Positions 1 to 5,550 of a stretch of DNA of 6,433 nucleotides are shown here, piece by piece. Under the pieces are notes generated by a model. It was not told the origin of the DNA. It did no database searches and saw only the letters and a program-made list of their open reading frames with translations. A program made the translations under genes and the position numbers. Source of the stretch: Candidatus Dadabacteria bacterium UBA2774. GTDB lineage: Bacteria; Desulfobacterota_D; UBA1144; Nemesobacterales; UBA2774. Each line of letters opens with the position of its first letter. Positions within the stretch are counted from its first letter, which is position 1. Location of the stretch: NCBI GenBank assembly GCA_002352485.1, contig DEIM01000082.1, forward strand, positions 1 through 6,433. Reading direction: 5' to 3'.

Positions 1-4
1 TTAA

Positions 5-1000
5 ATGGAATTCGTCAAAATAAAGGGAACAGATATTGAATCATCGAGGGTAGGGCTGGGGGCTTGGGCTATCGGGGGTTGGCTCTGGGGCGGGAGCGAA
101 GAGCAAGAGTCGATAGATACAATTCATGCGGCGCTTGATCACGGCATTAATTTAATAGATACGGCCGCTATCTACGGCTTCGGACGCTCTGAGGAGATAG
201 TGGGTAAGGCTGTTGAGGAATACGGGGGCAGGGATAAGATCGTAATCGCAACAAAGGGCGGTCTTGACTGGACTTCAGGGAAGGTATTCAGGAACTCAGA
301 GCGCGATCGCCTAAGAAAAGAGGTTGAGGACTCACTCAAACGGCTCAGGACCGATTATATAGACATATATCAGATACATTGGCCTGACTATGAAACGCCC
401 ATTGAAGAGGCCGCTCTTGTAATGAAAGAGCTGCATGACGAAGGAAAGATAAGGGCAATCGGTGTGAGCAACTACACAGGTGAGCAAAAAGATGTTTTTC
501 GAGCAAACTCACCCCTCCATACCTCACAGCCCCCGTATAACATGTTCGAGAGAGGGATAGAGGACGAGATAATGCCGTACTGTAATACACACGGTATTAC
601 AATGCTGCTTTACGGCGCGATATGCAGGGGATTGCTGAGCGGAAGGATGAGAGCGGATACAACGTTTGAGGGAGATGATATAAGAAAAATCGATCCAAAA
701 TTCCAGCAGCCCAGGTTCGGGCAGTACTTAAACGCAGTCAAGAAACTAGATAAGTTTGCTCAGGAAAATTATGGGAAGAATGTTATACACCTGGCAACCC
801 GCTGGGTGCTCGATATGGCCCGGGGACACATTGCGCTCTGGGGTGCAAGGAGGCCCTCGCAGCTTGACCCGATAGACGAAATGTTTGGGTGGGAGCTCGA
901 TAGCGGCGCACTAGATCAGATAGACACCATACTCGCTGAGACAATTAAAGACCCTGTAGGTCCCGAGTTTATGGCGCCCCCTACAAGCGGCAGAAAATAA
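5..1000 (+). CDS. Aldo/keto reductase family oxidoreductase
   Basis: This is a 331-residue soluble NAD(P)H-dependent carbonyl reductase of the aldo/keto reductase superfamily, a cytoplasmic (beta/alpha)8 barrel; length is typical. The canonical catalytic tetrad is visible as Asp52 (LIDTA), Tyr57 (IYGFGRSEE), Lys84 (ATKGG) and His125 (QIHWPD). Further family landmarks are GVSNYT at 153-158 and GARRPSQL at 280-287, the usual cofactor-phosphate region. The motif at 202-213, YGAICRGLLSG, differs from the common Y-x-PL-x-x-G-x-L-x-G in having Ala-Ile-Cys where Pro-Leu is usual. The start is secure because an in-frame TAA lies directly before the ATG at positions 2-4 and the N-terminus matches the family. 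Its ribosome binding site and promoter lie outside the window. The physiological substrate cannot be deduced; the next gene has its own promoter candidate, so no operon partner is implied. Confidence 0.95.
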   Translation: MEFVKIKGTDIESSRVGLGAWAIGGWLWGGSEEQESIDTIHAALDHGINLIDTAAIYGFGRSEEIVGKAVEEYGGRDKIVIATKGGLDWTSGKVFRNSERDRLRKEVEDSLKRLRTDYIDIYQIHWPDYETPIEEAALVMKELHDEGKIRAIGVSNYTGEQKDVFRANSPLHTSQPPYNMFERGIEDEIMPYCNTHGITMLLYGAICRGLLSGRMRADTTFEGDDIRKIDPKFQQPRFGQYLNAVKKLDKFAQENYGKNVIHLATRWVLDMARGHIALWGARRPSQLDPIDEMFGWELDSGALDQIDTILAETIKDPVGPEFMAPPTSGRK

Positions 1001-1019
1001 GCGCAGAATATATCAAGTG

Positions 1020-1049
1020 TTGACAGTAAGTACGCACTGGGGGGATAAT
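1020..1049 (+). promoter_or_regulatory. Sigma70-type promoter candidate for the small membrane protein
   Basis: A perfect -35 hexamer TTGACA (1020-1025) is followed after 18 bases by GATAAT (1044-1049), a five-of-six match to the -10 consensus. Transcription would begin near 1056, about 25 bases before the ATG at 1081. It sits in the 80-base gap after the aldo/keto reductase and points at the small membrane gene, so that gene is probably transcribed on its own. Assigned by eye. Confidence 0.6.
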
Positions 1050-1080
1050 TGGTTAACGAAATATATGGAGGACAATTCTG

Positions 1081-1407
1081 ATGGATAACCTTTTCAGTGT
1101 AATAGTATTTGTAGTTTTCTATGTATATTTAGCCTATAGCTTGCAGGTGATAGCGGAAAAGACCGGTACAGAGAATTCATGGTTTGCCTGGATACCGATA
1201 CTTAATCTTTACCTCCTGTGCAAAATCGCGGATAAACCCGGGTGGTGGATAATTTTATTTCTTATACCGCTCGTAAATATCGTTGTATTCATTATAGTCG
1301 GTATGAAGATCGCAGAGCTGAGGGGCAAACCTAGCTGGCTGGGTATTGTGTGGATTATTCCCGTAGTAGGGTTAATAGTTCCAGGTTATCTGGCTTTTGC
1401 CGATTAA
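1081..1407 (+). CDS. Small four-helix integral membrane protein, DUF5684-like
   Basis: This 108-residue, very hydrophobic protein belongs in the inner membrane. Predicted helices are at roughly 3-22, 36-50, 55-76 and 87-105, with short polar linkers at 25-33 and 77-85. The pattern resembles the DUF5684 family: a WxPILNLY-type turn near 37-44, a KxxxKPGWW-like segment near 48-57 (KIADKPGWW), an LIPLVNIVV helix and a final helix with IIPVVG. No enzymatic motif is visible and the function of this family is not known to me. The ATG is preceded by GGAGG at 1067-1071 with a 9-base spacer, a good ribosome binding site. The gene ends 14 bases before the stop of the convergent hydrolase gene, so the two transcripts must share or overlap their ends. 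Family assignment is from pattern memory and is moderate. Confidence 0.85.
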   Translation: MDNLFSVIVFVVFYVYLAYSLQVIAEKTGTENSWFAWIPILNLYLLCKIADKPGWWIILFLIPLVNIVVFIIVGMKIAELRGKPSWLGIVWIIPVVGLIVPGYLAFAD

Positions 1408-1438
1408 GAGTGAGCTAAAGATCAGTTAAAGTCTCTTA
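1405..1438. terminator. Weak inverted repeat at the convergent gene ends
   Basis: TAAGAG at 1405-1410 starts with the stop codon of the small membrane gene, and its complement CTCTTA lies at 1433-1438 inside the last codons of the convergent hydrolase gene. The stem is only 6 bp with a 22-base loop and there is no clean T-run on either side, so this is at best a tentative bidirectional end signal. Confidence 0.2.
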
Positions 1439-2072
1439 TTAGATCAAGGCTTATTTGACATAGTCTTTGACAAATGTGATCCGCATTCTGAAATCTGTCC
1501 GGTGTTAGCCTCTTGTCGGGCACTGCAATACAGGTCATCCCTGCTGCTTTGGCCGAAAGCACACCGTTTATCGAGTCCTCAATGGCTAAACACTCTTGAG
1601 GCTCTACGCCCAAGAGTCTTGCTGTTTCAAGATATATATCGGGATGAGGCTTTCCGTTCTCCGTGCACTCCCCTGAAACCACTACTGCGAAGTAGTCATT
1701 TAATGAAAACATATCCAATACAAAATTAATAACACGCATGGGAGAGCTTGATGCCACAGCAAGAGGAATGTCTTGATTTATAAGGCTTTTCAGAAGGGGG
1801 AGTAAACCTTGTACTGTCTCAAGCTCCTTTTCGTATATTGCGGTAAGGATTTTGACCCTTTCCGCAATTATTTCTTCAACCGTCTCGGATAGCTCAAATG
1901 TGTCGATCATAAGCCTGCCCGAATCGTTCTGATTGAGCCCCACAATTTTGTCCCTGTAGTCAGGGTTGTATTCTATGTCGCGCCGCCCGAGAAGTATCCT
2001 CTCTGTTTTTTCCCACAGCGGCTCGCTGTCGATCATCACCCCGTCCATGTCGAATATTACCGCTTTTATCAT
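1422..2072 (-). CDS. HAD-superfamily hydrolase, beta-phosphoglucomutase / sugar-phosphatase-like subgroup
   Basis: This is a 216-residue cytoplasmic HAD-family phosphatase. All four HAD motifs are present, numbered from the chosen ATG: motif I DMDGV with nucleophile Asp8 and acid/base Asp10, motif II VASSS around Ser108, motif III GKPHPD with Lys141, and motif IV AIEDS with Glu165-Asp166. The alpha-helical cap lies between motifs I and II, as in beta-phosphoglucomutase and the hexitol / 2-deoxyglucose-6-phosphatases. A sugar-phosphate substrate is likely but not identified. The frame stays open to a TTG at 2093 that has no Shine-Dalgarno sequence. I prefer the ATG at 2072 because the protein then starts MIKAVIFDMDGV as is typical for the family, with GGAA five bases upstream. 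It lies 117 bases after the Gly/Tyr-rich gene on the same strand; I see no convincing promoter in between. Confidence 0.92.
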   Translation of the reverse strand: MIKAVIFDMDGVMIDSEPLWEKTERILLGRRDIEYNPDYRDKIVGLNQNDSGRLMIDTFELSETVEEIIAERVKILTAIYEKELETVQGLLPLLKSLINQDIPLAVASSSPMRVINFVLDMFSLNDYFAVVVSGECTENGKPHPDIYLETARLLGVEPQECLAIEDSINGVLSAKAAGMTCIAVPDKRLTPDRFQNADHICQRLCQISLDLIRDFN

Positions 2073-2185
2073 AGGTATTCCGAACCGCTCCAATATATTA
2101 AATTTAGCAATTCAGACTACCAGATCGTGCGCTATTCACAACACAGCCGGATTCACGACAGACTTGAGTGCCTCGGTTAATCGGC

Positions 2186-2202
2186 CGTATTAATGAAATA
2201 CG
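2186..2202 (-). terminator. Hairpin over the stop codon of the Gly/Tyr-rich gene
   Basis: CGTATT (2186-2191) and AATACG (2197-2202) form a perfect 6-bp stem with a 5-base loop that contains part of the TAA stop codon (2190-2192). No T-run follows on the minus strand, so it is not a textbook intrinsic terminator; it could be a 3'-end or stabilising structure. Confidence 0.3.
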
Positions 2203-2660
2203 AATCCGAAGTTTATTGAGAACGGGAATGCCGGGTAAACGGGGTAGTAAGGTCTGTAGTAGGGGTTATAGTATACAGGATAGCCGTAATAGGGTCTGTA
2301 TCCGTAAGGTCTGTAGTAACCGCGTCTGTAGTAGTGCCCGCCTCTATATCCGTGCCCTCTGTAGCCGTAGCCTCTATTGTATCCATGGCCTTTATATCCA
2401 TGTCCCCTATAGCCGTAGCCACTCTTATATCCATGTCCTTTGTACCCGCGATTGCCTCTGTAGCCATAGCTTCCCTTATATCCCTGTCCCTTGTAACCAT
2501 GACCGCCTTTATAACCACCACCCCTATAGCCGGAACCCCCTTTGTAGCCATGGCCACCCTTATAACCTTGGCCGCCGCCATACTTTTTGGCTTGGCTCAC
2601 CATAGGAAAGGAAATAATAAATGCTGTCAAAACCAATGCGGTTATTAATAGATTCTTCAT
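2190..2660 (-). CDS. Secreted Gly/Tyr/Lys/Arg-rich repeat protein
   Basis: This is a 156-residue predicted exported protein of unknown function. Residues 1-24 form a classical Sec signal peptide: MK start, hydrophobic core, and a likely cleavage after VSQA before KK. Residues 28-112 are a low-complexity array with about 14 GY[K/R/N] motifs separated by GG, GH, GS or GQ. Residues 117-142 are a Pro/Tyr block (RPYGYRPYYGY and onward), and the protein ends in an aromatic tail, INFGFVFH. The entire sequence has no Asp, Glu, Cys or Trp, so the mature chain is strongly basic; eight His residues are spread through it. Composition recalls sulfur-globule envelope proteins and Tyr/Gly-rich structural or adhesive proteins, but this is resemblance only. 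The ATG has an excellent ribosome binding site (GGGGGAG, 6-base spacer). Repeat codons vary (TAT/TAC, AAA/AAG, all Gly codons), and the signal peptide plus RBS identify this strand and frame over the overlapping open frames. Confidence 0.85.
   Translation of the reverse strand: MKNLLITALVLTAFIISFPMVSQAKKYGGGQGYKGGHGYKGGSGYRGGGYKGGHGYKGQGYKGSYGYRGNRGYKGHGYKSGYGYRGHGYKGHGYNRGYGYRGHGYRGGHYYRRGYYRPYGYRPYYGYPVYYNPYYRPYYPVYPAFPFSINFGFVFH
2325..2579 (-). repeat. Degenerate GY[K/R] coding repeat array
   Basis: These bases encode residues 28-112 of the secreted repeat protein. The unit is about 5 to 6 codons, centred on Gly-Tyr-Lys/Arg with a Gly-Gly, Gly-His or Gly-Ser spacer. The nucleotide copies are imperfect, with mixed synonymous codons, so it is a protein-level repeat rather than a recent tandem duplication. 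It produces spurious open frames on both strands. Confidence 0.8.
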
Positions 2661-2666
2661 GTCTCG

Positions 2667-2673
2667 CTCCCCC
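2667..2673 (-). promoter_or_regulatory. Strong ribosome binding site of the Gly/Tyr-rich gene
   Basis: On the minus strand this reads GGGGGAG, with GGAG ending 6 bases before the ATG at 2660. It is the best Shine-Dalgarno sequence in the window and it decides the start codon and reading frame of a low-complexity gene that would otherwise be doubtful. Confidence 0.75.
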
Positions 2674-2687
2674 GCAAAACTGTTTTA

Positions 2688-2714
2688 ACTATATAAACCC
2701 CTAAATTAACTCAA
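2688..2714 (-). promoter_or_regulatory. Promoter candidate for the Gly/Tyr-rich gene
   Basis: On the minus strand TTGAGT (2709-2714) and TATAGT (2688-2693) are good -35 and -10 matches, but separated by only 15 bases, which is shorter than optimal. The leader would be about 20 bases and would carry the strong ribosome binding site. The 162-base gap between the exporter gene and this one is large enough for independent transcription. Confidence 0.35.
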
Positions 2715-2819
2715 AGGTTGCAGTTATTACTGTATATTGTCGCACCTAGTCATAGTATTCAGCATCCCAGGGTGCATATCAATAATTATATTAAAGTAGC
2801 TCTGTGAGTAATCTTCGGG

Positions 2820-2835
2820 TGACTATGAGTAGTCA
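2820..2835 (-). terminator. Hairpin over the stop codon of the cation exporter gene
   Basis: TGACTA (2820-2825) and TAGTCA (2830-2835) are a perfect 6-bp inverted repeat with a 4-base loop, and the TAG stop codon (2823-2825) lies inside one arm. No T-run follows on the minus strand. It may mark the 3' end of the transcript or be a local translation-termination structure. Confidence 0.3.
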
Positions 2836-3722
2836 GGGTGCTGATCGGGGTCTACATGAACCGTCAGTTCCGAGCCCGGAATTTGGGTCTCAATTTCCTT
2901 TATTATCTCTTCAGCAATCTCGTGCGATCTTACAAAGCTGAGCGTGTGATCCAATACCAGGTGAAACTCTATAAATTTCTTCGAGCCCGCGTTCCGGGTT
3001 CTCATTTTATGGTAGCTTTTAACGCTTGGGCGGTATTTGAATATAACCTCTTCGATGTCCTTAACTATATGCTCGGGAAGCTCCCTGTCCATTAAAATAT
3101 CTATAGACTGCAGCACTATATCTTTTGCTGTCCAGAGTATCAGTCCGGCAAGCGCAAGGGAGATTATCGGGTCGATTAGCTCGGCCCCGGTCACTTTTAT
3201 AACTATAAGACCGATCACGATTCCGATATTCGCATATACATCCACCCTGAAGTGAAGACTGTCCGCTTTAAGAGCGATACTATCCGTTTCATCTGCTACT
3301 CTCTTTATGTATCTAGCAAGTATGAGACTCGCAAAAATTGAGAATCCGATTACGGCAATACCGATATCGAGAGAGCTAAGCTCTCCACCATCGAATATTC
3401 GCTCAAATGACAGGTATATAAGGTAGAGCGATGAGACCCCTATGATAAAGCATTGAAAAAGTCCTGCTAGACCTTCTGCTTTCCCGTGTCCGAACTTGTG
3501 CTCGGCGTCAGCCGGTTTCACGGATTTTCTGATGGAGAAGTAGTTAACACTCGATGCTGATAGATCGAGAAAAGAATCTACGGCAGAGGCCAGTATGCTG
3601 ACTGAATTGGTGATTATTCCGAATGTGAGTTTTAATGCAATCAGGCCTACTGAAGCCACAATTGAGATTAGCGCGCATCTAAGTTTTTTGCGCCTATTTG
3701 TTTCAAATGTATTTTCTGGCAA
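2823..3722 (-). CDS. fieF: Cation diffusion facilitator (FieF/YiiP-like divalent metal exporter)
   Basis: This 299-residue inner-membrane antiporter, expected to export Zn2+, Fe2+ or Cd2+ in exchange for protons, has the length of E. coli FieF/YiiP. Six helices lie at about 15-37, 40-60, 84-106, 117-138, 157-178 and 181-203, followed by a cytoplasmic metal-binding domain. Every YiiP metal-site position I can align is kept. The transport site has Asp49 and Asp53 in SAVDSFLD plus His157 and Asp161 in HFRVD. The second site has Asp72, His75 and His79 (ADAEHKFGHGKAE). The cytoplasmic binuclear site has His238, His254, His267, His289 and Asp291. The LMDRELP and MRTRNAG segments also match. The start is a TTG with only a weak GAG upstream; an in-frame TAA lies seven codons before it and no better start exists. 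The actual metal cannot be read from sequence, and the symbol rests on these residues. Confidence 0.93.
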   Translation of the reverse strand: MPENTFETNRRKKLRCALISIVASVGLIALKLTFGIITNSVSILASAVDSFLDLSASSVNYFSIRKSVKPADAEHKFGHGKAEGLAGLFQCFIIGVSSLYLIYLSFERIFDGGELSSLDIGIAVIGFSIFASLILARYIKRVADETDSIALKADSLHFRVDVYANIGIVIGLIVIKVTGAELIDPIISLALAGLILWTAKDIVLQSIDILMDRELPEHIVKDIEEVIFKYRPSVKSYHKMRTRNAGSKKFIEFHLVLDHTLSFVRSHEIAEEIIKEIETQIPGSELTVHVDPDQHPDYS

Positions 3723-3728
3723 TGTCTC

Positions 3729-3756
3729 GATTAAGAATTACGGGTGTTTGATTAAG
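3729..3756. repeat. Two GATTAAG direct repeats 21 bases apart
   Basis: GATTAAG occurs at 3729-3735 and 3750-3756, exactly two helical turns apart, just upstream of the exporter's TTG start at 3722. The second copy runs into the palindrome TTAAG-T-CTTAA (3752-3762), which is followed by TAACGTTA (3760-3767). The arrangement could be a regulator binding site or chance in AT-rich DNA. Confidence 0.3.
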
Positions 3757-3767
3757 TCTTAACGTTA

Positions 3768-3825
3768 TCAAGAGATGGCTCATTCAGATTTCTAAACAAA
3801 AGAAAGACTCAGCCCCATCTCTTGA
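3768..3825 (-). terminator. Long inverted repeat at the 3' end of the malic enzyme gene
   Basis: TCAAGAGATGG (3768-3778) is perfectly complementary to CCATCTCTTGA (3815-3825). The stem continues as CT/AG (3779-3780 with 3811-3812) across a two-base bulge. One arm is made of the last codons (Lys-Arg-Trp-Gly) and the first base of the TGA read on the other strand; the loop is about 30 bases and contains a further 5-bp TTTCT/AGAAA stem. No T-run follows on the minus strand, so this is a strong RNA hairpin rather than a canonical intrinsic terminator. It lies between the malic enzyme and exporter coding regions and could attenuate read-through or protect the upstream mRNA. Confidence 0.5.
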
Positions 3826-5119
3826 GCTTTTCATCAACCTTTCTTTCGAGCTTGGCTCTGTAGTCTTCGATGTCGATGTGTATTCTGGAAACTCCCGTTT
3901 GCATAGCCGCTTCGGCTACTGCTACGGATTCATATACGAGCACTCTCGGGTCAAAGGGTTTGGGCACTATAAATTCAGGGCCGAACTCAAAGCTTGTTTC
4001 GCCGTATGCCCGTGCCACTTCCTCATCAGCGCCTTTCTTGGCTAGGTCTGCAAGCGCGTATGCTGCTGCGACTTTCATTTCCTCGTTAATCGCTTTAGCC
4101 CTTACGTCGAGCGCCCCTCTGAAAATAAACGGGAACCCGAGCACATTATTTACCTGGTTAGGATAGTCTGAGCGTCCGGTTGCCATTATTACGTCTTTTC
4201 TTGCTGATACGGCGTCGGGGTATGAGATTTCTGGATCGGGGTTAGCCATGGCGAAGATTATTGGCTTTTTAGCCATACTTTTTACCATGCCTTTAGTCAC
4301 GGCTCCGCCGTTTGAAAGCCCTACAAATGCATCTGCACCCTTAATAGCGTCTTTTAAGGTCCTTGCTTTTGTCTTAACGGCGAACCTGTCTTTTCGCGGG
4401 TTCATATTCTCCTTTCTGCCTTTATAAATCACCCCGCGGCTGTCGCACATTACAATGTTTTCTCTCTTAGCTCCGAGAGTGATAAAGAACTCGGCGCATG
4501 CAATCGCTGAAGCTCCGGCACCGTTAAATGCCATCGTGAGCTCGCTTATGTCTTTGCCGACAAGCTCGCATGCGTTCAGAAGGCCTGCTCCTGAAATTAT
4601 CGCAGTCCCGTGCTGATCGTCATGAAATACCGGTATATCCGTTTGTTTCTTAAGCTCTTCTTCGATGTAAAAACACTCTGGGGCTTTAATGTCTTCTAGA
4701 TTGATTCCTCCGAACGTGGGCTCAAGGTATTTTACGGTTTTGATTACCTCATCTGGGTCTGTTGTGTTGATCTCAATGTCAAACGCGTCTATACCCGCAA
4801 ACCTCTTAAAAAGTACGCTCTTTCCTTCCATTACGGGCTTTCCGGCAAGGGCCCCTATATTCCCAAGTCCCAATACAGCCGTACCGTTTGAAATCACACC
4901 CACGAGGTTACCTTTATTGGTATATTCGTATACGAGGTCAGGATTCTCCTCAATCTCGTTGCAGGGCTCCGCTACACCCGGAGAGTAAGCAAGAGAAAGG
5001 TCCCACTGAGTAAGGCATGGCTTAGTCGGTACCACCTCAATTTTTCCCTTTCTACCGATGCTGTGGTATTCAAGGGCGGCCTTTTTCATATCTTTCTCTT
5101 TATCAGCCGATTTCGACAT
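3809..5119 (-). CDS. NAD(P)-dependent malic enzyme (oxaloacetate-decarboxylating), short form
   Basis: This 436-residue cytoplasmic enzyme oxidatively decarboxylates malate to pyruvate and CO2, supplying pyruvate and NAD(P)H. It aligns closely with the N-terminal half of E. coli MaeB: AYSPGVA at 44-50 with catalytic Tyr45, SNGTAVLGLGNIGALAGKP at 77-95, MEGK with Lys100, the metal-site motif GGINLEDIKAPE at 137-148 (Glu142, Asp143), and FHDDQHGTA at 165-173 (Asp167). A Rossmann motif, FNGAGASAIA, lies at 198-207 and GRSDYPNQVNNVLGFPFIFRG at 315-335. It stops where the phosphotransacetylase-like domain of the roughly 760-residue MaeB would begin, ending naturally in a stop codon rather than a frameshift. 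Whether NAD or NADP is preferred cannot be told. The ATG has GGAGGA at 5130-5135 with a 10-base spacer. It follows the fmdB-like gene by 69 bases and is probably co-transcribed with it. Confidence 0.96.
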   Translation of the reverse strand: MSKSADKEKDMKKAALEYHSIGRKGKIEVVPTKPCLTQWDLSLAYSPGVAEPCNEIEENPDLVYEYTNKGNLVGVISNGTAVLGLGNIGALAGKPVMEGKSVLFKRFAGIDAFDIEINTTDPDEVIKTVKYLEPTFGGINLEDIKAPECFYIEEELKKQTDIPVFHDDQHGTAIISGAGLLNACELVGKDISELTMAFNGAGASAIACAEFFITLGAKRENIVMCDSRGVIYKGRKENMNPRKDRFAVKTKARTLKDAIKGADAFVGLSNGGAVTKGMVKSMAKKPIIFAMANPDPEISYPDAVSARKDVIMATGRSDYPNQVNNVLGFPFIFRGALDVRAKAINEEMKVAAAYALADLAKKGADEEVARAYGETSFEFGPEFIVPKPFDPRVLVYESVAVAEAAMQTGVSRIHIDIEDYRAKLERKVDEKLKRWG

Positions 5120-5188
5120 TCAATTACAATCCTCCGTTTTTTCTCTAAGACTAATTGGATTCGTGATGTTTATTCAGAACCTGTGTGT

Positions 5189-5413
5189 CTAGTGTCCCAC
5201 ACCGCATCCACAGCTAACCGGGGTACATCCACAACCGGCACCGGGAGAGTCAAAAGAATCCTGGGAGTCTTCAGACTTAATTCCGAATGGGGAGAATTGC
5301 TTCTCAAGGTTAGATCCCTCACATGTCTCGCATGTAACGGTATCTTCGGGGTTGAGGACTAGCGTTTCGAACTGCTCTTTACAGTCCTTACACTTGTATT
5401 CATATAATGGCAC
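5189..5413 (-). CDS. FmdB-family zinc ribbon protein
   Basis: This 74-residue protein has the diagnostic FmdB N-terminus MPLYEYKC and a single zinc ribbon made of C8-x2-C11 and C28-x2-C31. A Ser/Asp/Gly linker (42-60) leads to a Cys-rich tail with CGC at 61-63 and CGC at 68-70, ending in a terminal His. The family is named for a putative regulator of formamidase in Methylophilus; for most members, including this one, the role is unknown. It is expected in the cytoplasm and could bind nucleic acid or metal. The start is GTG: the N-terminal motif begins there, GGAGG lies at 5424-5428 with a 10-base spacer, and an in-frame TGA sits upstream. It heads the likely two-gene unit with malic enzyme behind the promoter candidate at 5504-5531. 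Confidence 0.9.
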   Translation of the reverse strand: MPLYEYKCKDCKEQFETLVLNPEDTVTCETCEGSNLEKQFSPFGIKSEDSQDSFDSPGAGCGCTPVSCGCGVGH

Positions 5414-5457
5414 GCTGAGGTGACCTCCAAATCATACATTCTTGCAAAATTTACTTT

Positions 5458-5501
5458 CTTGGCAATTAAAAATCTTGAGACTTCGCGTTACTGCTTGGCA
5501 A
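5458..5501. repeat. Two copies of CTTGGCAA in the fmdB-like leader
   Basis: CTTGGCAA occurs at 5458-5465 and again at 5494-5501 (TTGCCAAG on the transcribed strand), 36 bases apart. The distal copy overlaps the expected transcription start and the proximal one lies inside the leader. Eight bases is short, so a regulator site is only a possibility. Confidence 0.25.
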
Positions 5502-5503
5502 CT

Positions 5504-5531
5504 AGTATAAAATCATATAATGACTAGTCAA
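5504..5531 (-). promoter_or_regulatory. Sigma70-type promoter candidate for the fmdB-like / malic enzyme unit
   Basis: On the minus strand TTGACT (5526-5531) and TATACT (5504-5509) each match consensus at five of six positions with a 16-base spacer. Initiation would be near 5497, giving a leader of about 84 bases before the GTG at 5413. Both hexamers run into the palindrome ACTAGT (5501-5506 and 5523-5528), so a protein bound there would cover the promoter. Confidence 0.5.
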
Positions 5532-5550
5532 TGAGCGAAGGCCCCGATAA

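Noticed and set aside
1422..2093. Longer form of the HAD hydrolase starting at TTG 2093
   Set aside because: There is no ribosome binding site before the TTG, and the seven extra residues precede the family-typical MIKAVIFDMDGV start at ATG 2072.
2168..2648. Long open frames on the + strand (2168-2605, 2334-2648) and a second minus frame (2213-2581) over the Gly/Tyr-rich gene
   Set aside because: These are by-products of the low-complexity repeat. None has a signal peptide, a family match or the strong ribosome binding site of the minus-strand gene at 2660.
2763..2776. Imperfect palindrome GCATCCCAGGGTGC upstream of the Gly/Tyr-rich gene
   Set aside because: Central mismatches and the lack of a loop make it too weak to call an operator or terminator.
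5063..5362. 99-codon + strand frame across the malic enzyme / fmdB-like junction
   Set aside because: It overlaps two well-supported minus-strand genes and has no recognisable motif.
5495..5521. Rightward promoter TTGGCA ... TATAAT (perfect -10 at 5516-5521)
   Set aside because: The spacer is only 15 bases and there is no rightward gene downstream within the window; the same bases are better explained by the leftward promoter toward the fmdB-like gene. An antisense RNA cannot be excluded.
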